Below are positions 1 to 8,289 of a stretch of DNA of 13,573 nucleotides, piece after piece. Below the pieces are notes generated by a model. That model saw only the letters and a list, made by a program, of their open reading frames with translations, did no database searches and was not told where the DNA came from. Numbering within the stretch: the first letter of the stretch is position 1; every line of letters starts with the position of its first letter. The position numbers and the translations under genes are program-made. Source of the stretch: Treponema sp. (GTDB taxonomy: Bacteria; Spirochaetota; Spirochaetia; Treponematales; Breznakiellaceae); the NCBI GenBank assembly GCA_031271075.1, contig JAISWN010000346.1, forward strand, positions 1 through 13,573, in the 5' to 3' direction.

Positions 1-714
1 CCGGACTCGAAGATGCGGGGTTACAAGCCCGGGCGCTTCTCCTTCAACGTCCGGGGGGGGAGATGCGAAAACTGCGAGGGGGACGGGACCATCAAGATCG
101 AGATGAACTTCCTCCCGGACGTGTACATCACCTGCGACGTGTGCCAGGGGAAGCGGTTCAACCGGGAAACCCTGGAGATCCGGTACAAGGGGAAGAATAT
201 TGCCGATGTACTGGACATGACCATCGAGGAGGGGACGGAGTTCTTCAGCCACATCCCCCATATCGCCCGCAAGATGCACACCCTCCTTTCCGTGGGCTTG
301 GGCTACGTTAAGTTGGGGCAGTCCGCCCTGACCCTTTCCGGCGGGGAAGCCCAGCGGGTAAAGCTGGCCCTGGAACTCTCCAAACGCTCCACCGGGAAGA
401 CCTTCTACATCCTGGACGAACCCACCACGGGGCTCCACTTTGCCGACGTGAAGCAGCTTATGGAGGTGATCCAGCGGCTGGTTGATCAGGGGAACACGGT
501 GGTGATGATCGAGCACAACCTGGATGTGCTGCTCCAGGCGGATCACATCATCGATCTGGGGCCGGAGGGCGGGGACCGGGGCGGGGAGATCCTGGTTACC
601 GGAACCCCGGAAAAGGTCGCGGAACACGACAGATCCTACACGGGTATCTACATCAGGGAAATGCTGAACCGGAACCGCCAGCTTAAGCGGGGAAAGGTCT
701 CCCGGCGCGCATGA
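1..714 (+). CDS. uvrA: UvrABC excinuclease subunit A, C-terminal part (5' end outside window)
   Basis: UvrA is the cytoplasmic damage-recognition ATPase of nucleotide excision repair; it acts as a dimer and loads UvrB on damaged DNA. The frame is open from base 1, giving 237 residues, about the last quarter of a usual ~940-residue UvrA. Counting from base 1, a zinc-finger pattern C-X2-C-X19-C-X2-C lies at residues 22-48, the second ABC domain's signature LSGGEAQ at 112-118, Walker B ILDEP at 137-141 and the H-loop IEHN at 170-173. The typical UvrA ending around IDLGPEGG is present, followed by a short basic tail. The stop TGA overlaps the ATG of the next gene (ATGA, 711-714), so the two are probably co-translated, although DNA repair and outer-membrane assembly are not functionally related. 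Sequence identity to the UvrA family is unmistakable; only the 5' end is missing. Confidence 0.97.
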   Translation, partial: PDSKMRGYKPGRFSFNVRGGRCENCEGDGTIKIEMNFLPDVYITCDVCQGKRFNRETLEIRYKGKNIADVLDMTIEEGTEFFSHIPHIARKMHTLLSVGLGYVKLGQSALTLSGGEAQRVKLALELSKRSTGKTFYILDEPTTGLHFADVKQLMEVIQRLVDQGNTVVMIEHNLDVLLQADHIIDLGPEGGDRGGEILVTGTPEKVAEHDRSYTGIYIREMLNRNRQLKRGKVSRRA

Positions 715-3700
715 ACAGGGTTAGCGGTTTGTTGCCAAAGACGGTATTTCTGTTCACCCTGTTGTTTTTCGTGCTTTCCCCTGCTCTCCGGGCCGGAGGA
801 GGGAAGGAGAAGAGTCCCCAAAGCCCGCCCCCCCCCGCGGCCCTTCCCGTGCCGGACCAGGCCGGCCCCGACGCCCCTGAGACCGAAGTTCCCGAAGTTC
901 CCGGCGCGTCCGACACGGCCGGGGGGGAGGCTGCCGGCGCCGCCGGCGCCGGTGAAGAGGCCGCTGAGTCCGGGGAAGGCGGAACCGGGGATGCCGGTGA
1001 AGAGGCCGCTGAATCCGGGGAAGGCGGAACCGGGGGCGAAGGCGAAGCCCCTGCCGGGGAAGAGGCCCCGGCGGAACTGAGCGCGGAAGAATCCCGGATC
1101 GGCCTGGACATCAAGACCAGTACCCTTGCGGAACTGGCCGCCTGGTGCCGGAGCCTGGGGCTTTCGGAAGGGGGAACCAGGGAGGATCTGGCCGCCCGTC
1201 TCCGAGCCCACTACACCCTGGATAGGATCCCCGCCCCCGCGGAGGAGCCCAACCGGCGGATCATCATCATCGAATCGTCCCAAAGCACCGAATATTTTAC
1301 CCTCGAAGCGGTAAACGAAGACTACGCCCGGCTGCGGGGGGATGTGATCGTGAACCTTAAAGACGGGGAAGCCACCCACCGGATATCCGCCCAGGACCTC
1401 CTCTACAACCGTACAAGGAACATCATTACCGCCAGGGGGGGGGTAAAGTACGTCAAGGAAGAGGGAGAGACCATCGAGACCTTTACGGGGGAAACCATAA
1501 CGGTGAACCTGGACAACTGGAAAAGCATATTTGCCGAGGGCATTTCGGAACGTTCCGTCCAGGATGACGTAACCGCCTACCGTTTTTCCGGCACCGTTAT
1601 CTCCCGCAACGATCAGGAGGTGACGGTACTCCGGGAAGCATCCATCACCAACGCGTCGAATCCCGAATCCTACTGGTCCTTGAACGCCACAAAGCTGTGG
1701 CTCCTGCCGGGTTCAGATTTCGCGGTTTTTAACGCGGTCCTCAAGGTGGGGGAAATCCCGGTTCTCTACATCCCCTTTTTCTATTACCCCGCCGACGAAG
1801 TGGTATTCCACCCGGTGATCGGTTACCGTTCCCGGGAGGGGAGTTTTGTACAGACCACCACCTACATTATGGGCCGGCCCAAGGCCGCCGAGGGATCGGG
1901 CGGTTCCCTAACCAAGATTCTTGGAAGCGGCCCGAACATGGAAAAAACCCGGCAGGGGATCTTCCTGCGCAGCACGGGCAAGAAACGGCAGGACGAAAAC
2001 GAGATGAGCCTCAAGGCCATTATCGACATCTACGCAAACCTGGGCTCCTATTTCGGCACCGAGTTTTCCATGCCCCGGCAGGGGATATTCGGGGTTACCG
2101 ATATTTCCGCCGGTTTCGGGGTAACCAGGGATATCAGAAAGGCCGGCGACAGTTTCTACACCCCCTTCGCCCGGTACGACGGAACCAGCGACTGGAACAG
2201 TTCCCATTTCTTTTCCGAGGATCTTCCCCTCCGTTACCGCTTCAACATGACCGGTTCCCTCAGCGGCAGGAACGGCTCTCTCAACTGGGCCATCCCTTAC
2301 TACGCCGATCCCTTTGTGAACAAGGATTTTTTGAACCGTTCGGAAGAAATGGACTGGGTAAACATGGTCCAGCAGGGGATGAACGTGGAGGAAACAGACC
2401 CGGCTAACGATCCCCAGGCCCTGGGTTCCTACGAGTGGCGGCTCAACGGTTCCCTGAGCCCCCAGCTTCCCTTCCTTGCCCCCTACGTGTCCAGTTTTTC
2501 CATGTCCAGTTTTTCCAGTACCGTCTCCTTTGCCACCAGGTCTTCAACAAAATACACCAAGCTGAATAACGACTATTCCCCGAACCGGCAGTTTTTCTTT
2601 CCCAACAAACTGACCCTCTACTCCGTAACCTTCGCCATAGCCGGCACCCCCCTTACCCTGGGGGAAAAAAGTTCCTCCAGCCAGCCCCCTAAGGCGGATG
2701 CGGAGAAAGAGAAGGAGCAGGATCCCCTGGCGGGTATCGGCGTCCCCCGGCTCCCCTGGCTCGCCCCCGGGGAAAAGCCCGCCGCCGCCGGGACTGGGGG
2801 CCTGAGCCCTCCCGTTTTAAGCCAGCGCTTCGAGATACCCCCGGCCGGGGGGCCCCAGTTCAGCATCGATTACCGGCTTAACCCCGCTATCGTTTCGGAA
2901 CTCCAGTTCCGTTCCAGCCAGGAGAACTGGACGGAAGCGGAAGACATCGACTGGAGCGAGGTCTCCTCCATCCTTTCCACGGTCCGGGGGGACTCCAGCC
3001 TGGGTTTTAACCTGAACCACCCCAACGGGGGGATGTATACCAACAGCTTCCGGTTTATCACCACCGCTTCCTGGCAGGATTTCAGCTATACGGACAAGGA
3101 AGCGGAGGAATTTACCCAAACTTCAACTTCGGGCAGCCCGGATGCCGGCAAACCGGATCCCTACAAAATACGGAGCGCCCGGCTCCAGGCCCTAAACGCC
3201 ACCTTCTTCAACACCAATTACGAGTTTTCCTCCACCTTCCGGCCCCTGTACCGCAGCGCCGTATGGGGGAATTCGAACATTCAGTACTCTTTCAACGGGC
3301 TCCTGGCAAAATCGGTCTTTGATCCTGAGTCCATCAGCGACAAGGCCGCCGACGTCTGGGAGGAAAGCCCCAGTTGGGACATCCAGTACGGGGCCTGGGA
3401 CGAGGATTACCTCAATTCCCACCGCTTCGTTACCAATATCACCGCCAACGTGATGGATAAAGCCCAGAATTTTACCCTTACCGCGGATCTTCCCCCCAAA
3501 GAGGCGACCATTGAGGGGAATTCCACCCTGCGGGTATGGATCAGCGAGACCAACGCCCACATGAGGATATTTAACCCCGCCCAGCCGGAAACCCGGAAAC
3601 CCGAGCCCTTCTACTTTACCGAGACCCTCCGTTTCGGGAACTACGGTTCCTTTCAGCAGTACATGGTTCTGGATTCCCAGGATAAGGAGTACACCACCAT

Positions 3701-4406
3701 AAGCTCGAATTTTTCCTTCATGGGCTTTTCCGTGGTCTATACGGCGGTCAGGATGATCCCCTACGAGTTCAACCACCAGGGATCGGTGGATTCCAAACAA
3801 CCAGACGGCTGGATACAGCAACAGCAAGTGGAGCCAAGCCTCCAGCACCGGGATCTGGTTTTCGGCTTCCAAAAGACAACCAAGAAAAACAGCTTCTGGA
3901 AAGACCGTCTTACCCTCGCCCTGAACGTCAACACCAGCATGACCTTCGATCTCCAGCGTTACACCTACTCCCGGCTGAATTTTTCAGGCGGCCTGACCCT
4001 GGGGATCAGCAATTTTCTGGATCTTTCCCTTTCCGTTACCTCGGAAAACCCCTACATATACCGGTACTTCAAGGATCTGCCCGGTTTCGGGCTTCCCGTA
4101 GAGTTCCCCGAGGGGGAGCAGAACAACTTTTTCCTGGATCTGATGAATTCCTTCCGGTTTGACGATGAGGAGAAGCGGAAAAGTTCCGGGTTTAAGCTAA
4201 AGTCCTTCGGCATCAACGCGGTCCACCACCTGGGAGACTGGAACGCCACCCTGGGTATCGCCCTTTCCCAGAAGCTCGAAAGGCCCAGTTCCGGGGATCC
4301 CTACTACAAGTTCGACACGGAAATTTCCTTCGCGGTTCAATGGATACCCATAAGCGAAATCAAGACCGAGATGAACTATGAGAAAGACGAGTGGAAGGTG
4401 AAGTAA
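711..4406 (+). CDS. lptD: LptD/OstA-like outer-membrane assembly protein with acidic repeats and a SAP-like N-terminal module
   Basis: Predicted outer-membrane beta-barrel of the LptD (OstA) family, which in Gram-negatives inserts lipopolysaccharide into the outer leaflet. The 1231-residue product starts with a signal peptide (about 1-28, hydrophobic core 11-25, likely cut after ALRA). It continues with a Gly/Glu/Ala/Pro-rich low-complexity stretch (about 30-130) containing a tandem 15-residue repeat, then a SAP-like helical motif (136-168). An OstA/LptA-like beta-jellyroll follows (about 183-280), then the LptD-typical [11 protein letters not shown] (near 350) and a long region of alternating aromatic and polar strands that fits the barrel. 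A Pro-rich insertion interrupts it near residues 655-715. E. coli LptD is ~780 residues, so this is much longer; long forms are usual in spirochaetes. The start is set by the ATGA overlap with uvrA and by the signal peptide. As I recall, the T. pallidum homologue is TP0515. T. pallidum lacks LPS, so the cargo here may be another glycolipid. The C-terminus ends in Lys rather than an aromatic residue. Confidence 0.82.
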   Translation: MNRVSGLLPKTVFLFTLLFFVLSPALRAGGGKEKSPQSPPPPAALPVPDQAGPDAPETEVPEVPGASDTAGGEAAGAAGAGEEAAESGEGGTGDAGEEAAESGEGGTGGEGEAPAGEEAPAELSAEESRIGLDIKTSTLAELAAWCRSLGLSEGGTREDLAARLRAHYTLDRIPAPAEEPNRRIIIIESSQSTEYFTLEAVNEDYARLRGDVIVNLKDGEATHRISAQDLLYNRTRNIITARGGVKYVKEEGETIETFTGETITVNLDNWKSIFAEGISERSVQDDVTAYRFSGTVISRNDQEVTVLREASITNASNPESYWSLNATKLWLLPGSDFAVFNAVLKVGEIPVLYIPFFYYPADEVVFHPVIGYRSREGSFVQTTTYIMGRPKAAEGSGGSLTKILGSGPNMEKTRQGIFLRSTGKKRQDENEMSLKAIIDIYANLGSYFGTEFSMPRQGIFGVTDISAGFGVTRDIRKAGDSFYTPFARYDGTSDWNSSHFFSEDLPLRYRFNMTGSLSGRNGSLNWAIPYYADPFVNKDFLNRSEEMDWVNMVQQGMNVEETDPANDPQALGSYEWRLNGSLSPQLPFLAPYVSSFSMSSFSSTVSFATRSSTKYTKLNNDYSPNRQFFFPNKLTLYSVTFAIAGTPLTLGEKSSSSQPPKADAEKEKEQDPLAGIGVPRLPWLAPGEKPAAAGTGGLSPPVLSQRFEIPPAGGPQFSIDYRLNPAIVSELQFRSSQENWTEAEDIDWSEVSSILSTVRGDSSLGFNLNHPNGGMYTNSFRFITTASWQDFSYTDKEAEEFTQTSTSGSPDAGKPDPYKIRSARLQALNATFFNTNYEFSSTFRPLYRSAVWGNSNIQYSFNGLLAKSVFDPESISDKAADVWEESPSWDIQYGAWDEDYLNSHRFVTNITANVMDKAQNFTLTADLPPKEATIEGNSTLRVWISETNAHMRIFNPAQPETRKPEPFYFTETLRFGNYGSFQQYMVLDSQDKEYTTISSNFSFMGFSVVYTAVRMIPYEFNHQGSVDSKQPDGWIQQQQVEPSLQHRDLVFGFQKTTKKNSFWKDRLTLALNVNTSMTFDLQRYTYSRLNFSGGLTLGISNFLDLSLSVTSENPYIYRYFKDLPGFGLPVEFPEGEQNNFFLDLMNSFRFDDEEKRKSSGFKLKSFGINAVHHLGDWNATLGIALSQKLERPSSGDPYYKFDTEISFAVQWIPISEIKTEMNYEKDEWKVK
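951..1040 (+). repeat. Tandem 45-bp in-frame repeat (2 copies) coding for a 15-residue acidic unit
   Basis: Two adjacent 45-base units, 951-995 and 996-1040, lie inside the lptD-like gene. The first 40 bases differ at one place only (GAG versus GAA, synonymous); the last five diverge. Each encodes [13 protein letters not shown] plus two variable residues. The following residues (about 111-122) look like a degenerate third unit. The repeat is a multiple of three, so copy-number change would keep the frame. Confidence 0.85.
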
Positions 4407-4459
4407 GGCCCCCGGCTGTCCCGTCATTGACAGGCAAAACCGGGGGTTATAGACTTTTT
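4407..4459 (+). terminator. Possible intrinsic terminator or attenuator after the lptD-like gene
   Basis: Right after the TAA stop, CCCCCGG (4409-4415) plus CTGTC (4416-4420) can pair with GACAG (4429-4433) plus CCGGGGG (4440-4446). This gives 12 base pairs with an 8-nt loop and a GCAAAA bulge on the 3' side. TTAT follows directly and a run of five T lies at 4455-4459. The T-run is eight bases from the stem, so termination may be partial. The 3' half overlaps a promoter candidate. Confidence 0.45.
4427..4455 (+). promoter_or_regulatory. Sigma-70-type promoter candidate for the phoH operon, inside the hairpin
   Basis: A perfect -35 TTGACA at 4427-4432 is followed after 17 bases by TAGACT (4450-4455), which matches the -10 consensus at four of six positions, including T1, A2 and T6. 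An alternative -10, TATAGA at 4448-4453, has a 15-base spacer. Transcription would start near 4462, leaving a leader of about 15 bases that holds only the ribosome binding site of the phoH-like gene. This is the only gap of the operon, so a promoter is expected here. Confidence 0.5.
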
Positions 4460-4463
4460 GCTC

Positions 4464-4470
4464 AAGAGGG
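4464..4470 (+). promoter_or_regulatory. Ribosome binding site for a TTG start
   Basis: AAGAGGG lies six bases before TTG 4477. It supports that rare start over the in-frame GTG at 4498, which has GGAGG too far away (14 bases). Confidence 0.5.
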
Positions 4471-4476
4471 TTTTAT

Positions 4477-5499
4477 TTGGAGGATAGCATAACCATTGTG
4501 CTGGATGACCGGGATCTGTTGTCCGGGGTATGCGGCGCCAACGACGGAAACCTCAGGCTTATCGAAGGTTCCTTGGGGGGGCGTATCGCCGCCCGGGGGA
4601 ACGAGATTCGCCTGGAAGGGGCCGGCGAGGCCGGGGTCAGGCGCTTTAAAAGTATGATTGATAATCTTATCGCCGCGGTTAAGGAGGGGGATGATCCTTC
4701 CCCCGAGTATGTCAAAGCCCTGGTGGGGAATTTTATCCTCCCTGGTAAGGCCGGAAAGGATCCGGGGGAAGCCCTGCCGGAAGAAACCGCCCCCCTGGGG
4801 GAGAACGGCGCCGTCCAGGCGGAGGGCATGGCCGATGCGGTGATACGGATTCCCCAGGGTTTCAACCGGGTGTTTCCCCGGAGCCGTAACCAGGCGGCCT
4901 ATGTCCTGGGGATGCGTTCCTGCGATATCAGTTTCGGCATCGGCCCGGCGGGAACCGGCAAGACCTTTTTGGCCATAGCCGAGTCCCTCAGGCTGGTGCT
5001 GTCCAAGAAGATGCGGAAACTGGTGCTTACCCGCCCGGTGGTGGAGGCGGGGGAGAACCTGGGTTTCCTCCCCGGCGACCTTGCCCAGAAGATAAGCCCC
5101 TACCTGAGACCCCTCTACGACGCCATGGAGTCCCTGGTGTCCTTCGAGACGATCCGGCGGATGGAGGAGACCAGGGCCATCGAGATAGCCCCCCTGGCCT
5201 ATATGCGGGGGCGGAGCCTGAATGACTGCGTTGTGGTTCTGGACGAAGCCCAGAATACCACCAAAGAACAGATGAAGATGTTTTTGACCAGAATCGGGCA
5301 GGGGGCCCGGGCGGTGATCACCGGGGACATAACCCAGATCGATCTGCCCCGCCGGATCGATTCGGGGCTCCTCCACGCGGCGTCCCTGCTTTCCGGGGTG
5401 GAGGGCATCCATTTCAGCTTCCTCCATACCGCCGATGTGGTGCGAAACCCCCTGGTTAAAAAGATCATCGAGGCCTATGAACGCGAAACCAAATCCTGA
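4477..5499 (+). CDS. phoH: PhoH-like (YbeZ-type) ATPase
   Basis: Cytoplasmic P-loop ATPase of the PhoH family, related to the helicase core; in bacteria it is often coupled to YbeY and implicated in RNA metabolism. The 340-residue length is normal for the family. An N-terminal RNA-binding-like small domain (about 1-65, with NLRLIEGSLGGRIAARGNEI) is followed by a poorly conserved linker (about 70-120). The ATPase domain has Walker A GPAGTGKT (156-163), RPVVEAGENLGFLPG (186-200), Walker B VVVLDEAQNTT (252-262) and the sensor-like TGDITQIDLP (282-291). The start is TTG with a ribosome binding site six bases upstream; the reading frame before it is short and unsupported. It is the first gene of the operon, and its last 23 bases overlap the next gene. 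The family call is firm; the cellular substrate is unknown. Confidence 0.93.
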   Translation: MEDSITIVLDDRDLLSGVCGANDGNLRLIEGSLGGRIAARGNEIRLEGAGEAGVRRFKSMIDNLIAAVKEGDDPSPEYVKALVGNFILPGKAGKDPGEALPEETAPLGENGAVQAEGMADAVIRIPQGFNRVFPRSRNQAAYVLGMRSCDISFGIGPAGTGKTFLAIAESLRLVLSKKMRKLVLTRPVVEAGENLGFLPGDLAQKISPYLRPLYDAMESLVSFETIRRMEETRAIEIAPLAYMRGRSLNDCVVVLDEAQNTTKEQMKMFLTRIGQGARAVITGDITQIDLPRRIDSGLLHAASLLSGVEGIHFSFLHTADVVRNPLVKKIIEAYERETKS

Positions 5500-7786
5500 A
5501 AAGTCAATTACCGGCAGGTTCCGGGCCCTTCTGTCTCTTGTCCGGCTCCCCCGTTTCCGCCCCCTTCCCGCTGTCGTGAGTTCCCTGACCTTCGTCCTGA
5601 TCTGCCTTACCAGCCTGGGAAGCGTGAAGGGCGGCGGGGATTTCTGGAATTTCGAGATCGGCCAGGTGGCCGACCGGGACGTGCTGGCGGAGGACGATGT
5701 TTCCTACGTGGACGAGGAAGCCACGAAACTCCGCGTTGAGGCCCAGGAAAGGCTGGTTCCCGCGGTATTCCGTTTTTCCCCCGCCGTGGAAGGAGACGCC
5801 ATAGCCGCCTGGAAGGATTTTGCCGGTTTTACCGGGGCTCTTTTCGGCGAAGGCGTCTCCGCCGAGGCTTTCAAGCTGAGGATACAGGCCGAGTACCCGG
5901 TGGACTTCCCCAACCACGTGCTGGACGCCTACTACGCCGATCCCGACCGGGAGACCTACGGAGAAAACGGGGTGGCGGTTCTGGGGAACATCCTGGGCCG
6001 GGGGATCTTTTCCCTGCCCCGTGAGGGGCTTGAGTGGTACAACCCGGATGTGGTGGAACTTCTGACCGAGAGCAACTCCCGCAACGAGTGGGAACGGATC
6101 TCCTACCGGAACATTGTTACCCGGGAAAACATCGCCGCCGCGGTGGAGGCGGAGTCGGCGAATTTTTCCAGCCGTTCCGCCTTTAACCGGATTGCGGCGG
6201 ATCTGCTCTACCCCTTTATCCGGGAGAATGTGTTTTTCTCCCCCGCCGATACCCTGCGGCGGGCGGCCGAGGCCCGGACCCAGGTGGAACCGGTGGTCAA
6301 AGGGATAGAAAAGGGGAAACGGATCATCAAAAAGGGCTTTGTCATTACCGAGGAGAACATGCGGGAACTGCGGGCCCTGGGCCTGAACAATCCCCCCGGA
6401 GATCCCCGGGACGCCATAAGCGTGATCCTCCTCCTCTTCCTGATTTTTACCATCCTGGCCCACCTCTCGGGGGAGCCGGTACTGGGGCGTACCCTTTCGG
6501 ATCAGGAAATTTACCTCCTTTCAGCCCTGGGCGCCCTGTACTTTATCGGGACGGCGCTGCTTAAAAACATGGCTATCCTGGAGTACCTTCCCCTCTCGGT
6601 GGTGCTGCCCAGCGCCCTCCTGGTTATGCTGCCCGCCATCCTCGTGGCCCCCCGGCTGGCCCTGCTTTTCGCCATTGCCCTTCCCCTGGGCGCCTATGTT
6701 TCCGGCTTCTTCGACTCCTGGGCCTTTCTGTTCGCCCTTGTTTCCGGCGCGGTAGCCTCCTGCTCCCTGGAGGGGGCGCAAAAGCGGATGGATCTGGTTA
6801 AGGCGGGGCTCCTGATCGCCGGGGCAAACAGCGCCGTCATGTTCGCCATCCTCCTGGCCCGCCACGCGGGGCCCGGAGTCTACCCCAGCCTGATCTTCTG
6901 GGCCGCCTTTAACGGCCTTGCCTCGGGTATGCTGGTTCTGGGGGTGCTGCCCCCCCTGGAACACCTCCTCAACGCCGCCACCGCCTTCAGGCTTGCGGAG
7001 CTTTCGGACCTCAACTCCCCCATCCTAAGGCGGCTCTTTACCGCCGCGCCGGGCACCTACACCCATTCGATCATGGTGGCCAACCTGGCGGAGGCGGCCT
7101 GCCAGGACATCGGGGCCAATTCCCTCCTGGCCAGGGTAGGGGCCTACTACCACGACATTGGGAAGATGGATAACCCGGACTACTTCGTGGAAAACCAGAC
7201 GGTCTACAACAAGCACGACGGTATTGCCCCCCGGCTTTCCGCCACGGTGATCCGCAGCCATGTCAAACTGGGGGTGGAGAAAGGCCGGGCCCTGGGGCTT
7301 CCCCAGGCGGTAACTGACATCATCTCCGAACACCACGGCAACTCGGTGATCACCTGGTTTTACAACAAGGCCCTCAAGCAGGAGGGCGCCAAGTCCGGGG
7401 CTAAGACAGGGGTGAACGTGGAAGACTTCAGCTATCCCGGAACCCCCCCCCGATCCCGGGAATCGGCGGTGGTGATGCTGGCCGATGTAAGCGAGGCCGC
7501 CTCCCGGACCCTGGAAAAGCCCAACGCCTCCAAGCTGGAAAAATTCATCCAGGAACTGTTCAGCGCCAAAGTCGAACACGGGCAGCTTGCCCAGTCGGAA
7601 CTGACCTTCCGGGATCTGGAAACCATCAAAAAAGCCTTTGTCCGGGTGCTGGCCGGGTATTACCATTCCCGTATCGAGTACCCCAAGCTGGACAAGGATG
7701 TCCTGAGCCGGGAACACGGGGCGGTCCTCAGGGAACAGCCGGTTCCCAGGGAACAGCCTTCCGCCGGGGGGGAGAGCCAGGGGTGA
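5477..7786 (+). CDS. 7TM-HD membrane phosphohydrolase, PgpH-like (candidate c-di-AMP phosphodiesterase)
   Basis: Inner-membrane protein with the 7TMR-HD architecture. Members such as Listeria PgpH hydrolyse cyclic di-AMP. In 769 residues I see one N-terminal membrane segment (about 31-50) and an extracytoplasmic domain (about 55-310). Seven hydrophobic segments follow (about 313-330, 345-362, 369-392, 394-412, 414-430, 441-461, 468-492), then a cytoplasmic HD domain. Its metal-ligand pattern is complete: H530, H559-D560 within HDIGKMDNP, H580, H595, H619/H620 and D670. The C-terminal tail (about 745-769) is Pro/Glu/Gln-rich and repeats EQP. I chose ATG 5477, giving MNAKPNPEK and a GAGG three bases upstream, over the in-frame ATG 5435, which has no ribosome site and sits deep in phoH. 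It shares 23 bases with phoH and GTGA with ybeY. Catalysis on c-di-AMP is inferred from the family; no cyclase is in view. Confidence 0.9.
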   Translation: MNAKPNPEKSITGRFRALLSLVRLPRFRPLPAVVSSLTFVLICLTSLGSVKGGGDFWNFEIGQVADRDVLAEDDVSYVDEEATKLRVEAQERLVPAVFRFSPAVEGDAIAAWKDFAGFTGALFGEGVSAEAFKLRIQAEYPVDFPNHVLDAYYADPDRETYGENGVAVLGNILGRGIFSLPREGLEWYNPDVVELLTESNSRNEWERISYRNIVTRENIAAAVEAESANFSSRSAFNRIAADLLYPFIRENVFFSPADTLRRAAEARTQVEPVVKGIEKGKRIIKKGFVITEENMRELRALGLNNPPGDPRDAISVILLLFLIFTILAHLSGEPVLGRTLSDQEIYLLSALGALYFIGTALLKNMAILEYLPLSVVLPSALLVMLPAILVAPRLALLFAIALPLGAYVSGFFDSWAFLFALVSGAVASCSLEGAQKRMDLVKAGLLIAGANSAVMFAILLARHAGPGVYPSLIFWAAFNGLASGMLVLGVLPPLEHLLNAATAFRLAELSDLNSPILRRLFTAAPGTYTHSIMVANLAEAACQDIGANSLLARVGAYYHDIGKMDNPDYFVENQTVYNKHDGIAPRLSATVIRSHVKLGVEKGRALGLPQAVTDIISEHHGNSVITWFYNKALKQEGAKSGAKTGVNVEDFSYPGTPPRSRESAVVMLADVSEAASRTLEKPNASKLEKFIQELFSAKVEHGQLAQSELTFRDLETIKKAFVRVLAGYYHSRIEYPKLDKDVLSREHGAVLREQPVPREQPSAGGESQG

Positions 7787-8289
7787 ACCGGGTCGAGACC
7801 AGCGCCGGGGAGGTCCCCTTACCCGCCTGGGCGGGGGCGGCGGAAAAATTCATCCTGAAGATCCTCGATGAAATAGGCCGGGACGGTTGGGACGTATCGT
7901 TGCTCTTCTGTAACGACGCCTATATCCGCGGCCTGAACGCCCGGTACCGGCAGCGGGATGAGCCCACGGATATCCTCTCTTTCCCCATGGGGGAAACCCT
8001 GGCGGGGGAGGACGGGGAACCGCGTTACCTGAGCGGGGACATGGCAATTTCCCTGGAAACCTGGGCGGAGAACGCCCGTTTTTTCGGCATAGCCCCGGAC
8101 GAGGAGTTACGCCGCCTCCTTATCCATGGTATTCTGCACTTGGACGGTATGGATCACCGGACCAATGGGGAAACGGAGCCCATGCTCCTCCTGCAAGAAA
8201 AAATATTGGGAGCCCTGTCGGGGGAGCGTATTCTGCCTCTTCCCGGCGTGGCCGGCGGAGCTTCTTCATCCAACAAAGGAAAGGTATGA
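7783..8289 (+). CDS. ybeY: Endoribonuclease YbeY
   Basis: YbeY is a zinc-dependent endoribonuclease needed for 16S rRNA 3'-end maturation and ribosome quality control, in the cytoplasm. The 168-residue product carries the family's metal-binding H-X3-H-X5-H as HGILHLDGMDH (115-125) and the upstream TDILSFP (62-68). The C-terminal ~25 residues (Gly/Ser/Lys-rich) go beyond the usual ~155-residue length and look unconserved. The start is GTG 7783, overlapping the previous stop (GTGA, 7783-7786); a purine-rich GGGGGAGAG stretch ends six bases before it. It lies between the 7TM-HD gene and a CorC-like gene. The YbeY-CorC pairing and proximity to PhoH are a widespread arrangement and support the assignment. 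Confidence 0.95.
   Translation: MNRVETSAGEVPLPAWAGAAEKFILKILDEIGRDGWDVSLLFCNDAYIRGLNARYRQRDEPTDILSFPMGETLAGEDGEPRYLSGDMAISLETWAENARFFGIAPDEELRRLLIHGILHLDGMDHRTNGETEPMLLLQEKILGALSGERILPLPGVAGGASSSNKGKV

Noticed and set aside
648..1379. Minus-strand open frame with Gly/Phe/Pro repeats opposite the lptD-like linker
   Set aside because: The repeats are the mirror image of the coding minisatellite on the plus strand; no support for its own expression.
4462..5427. A 321-codon minus-strand open frame opposite phoH
   Set aside because: The plus strand codes for a clear PhoH ATPase; the antisense frame has His/Gly/Pro-rich noise and no domain.
5435..5476. In-frame ATG 5435 as start of the 7TM-HD gene
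   Set aside because: It has no ribosome binding site and would extend the overlap with phoH to 65 bases; ATG 5477 gives a sensible N-terminus with GAGG before it.
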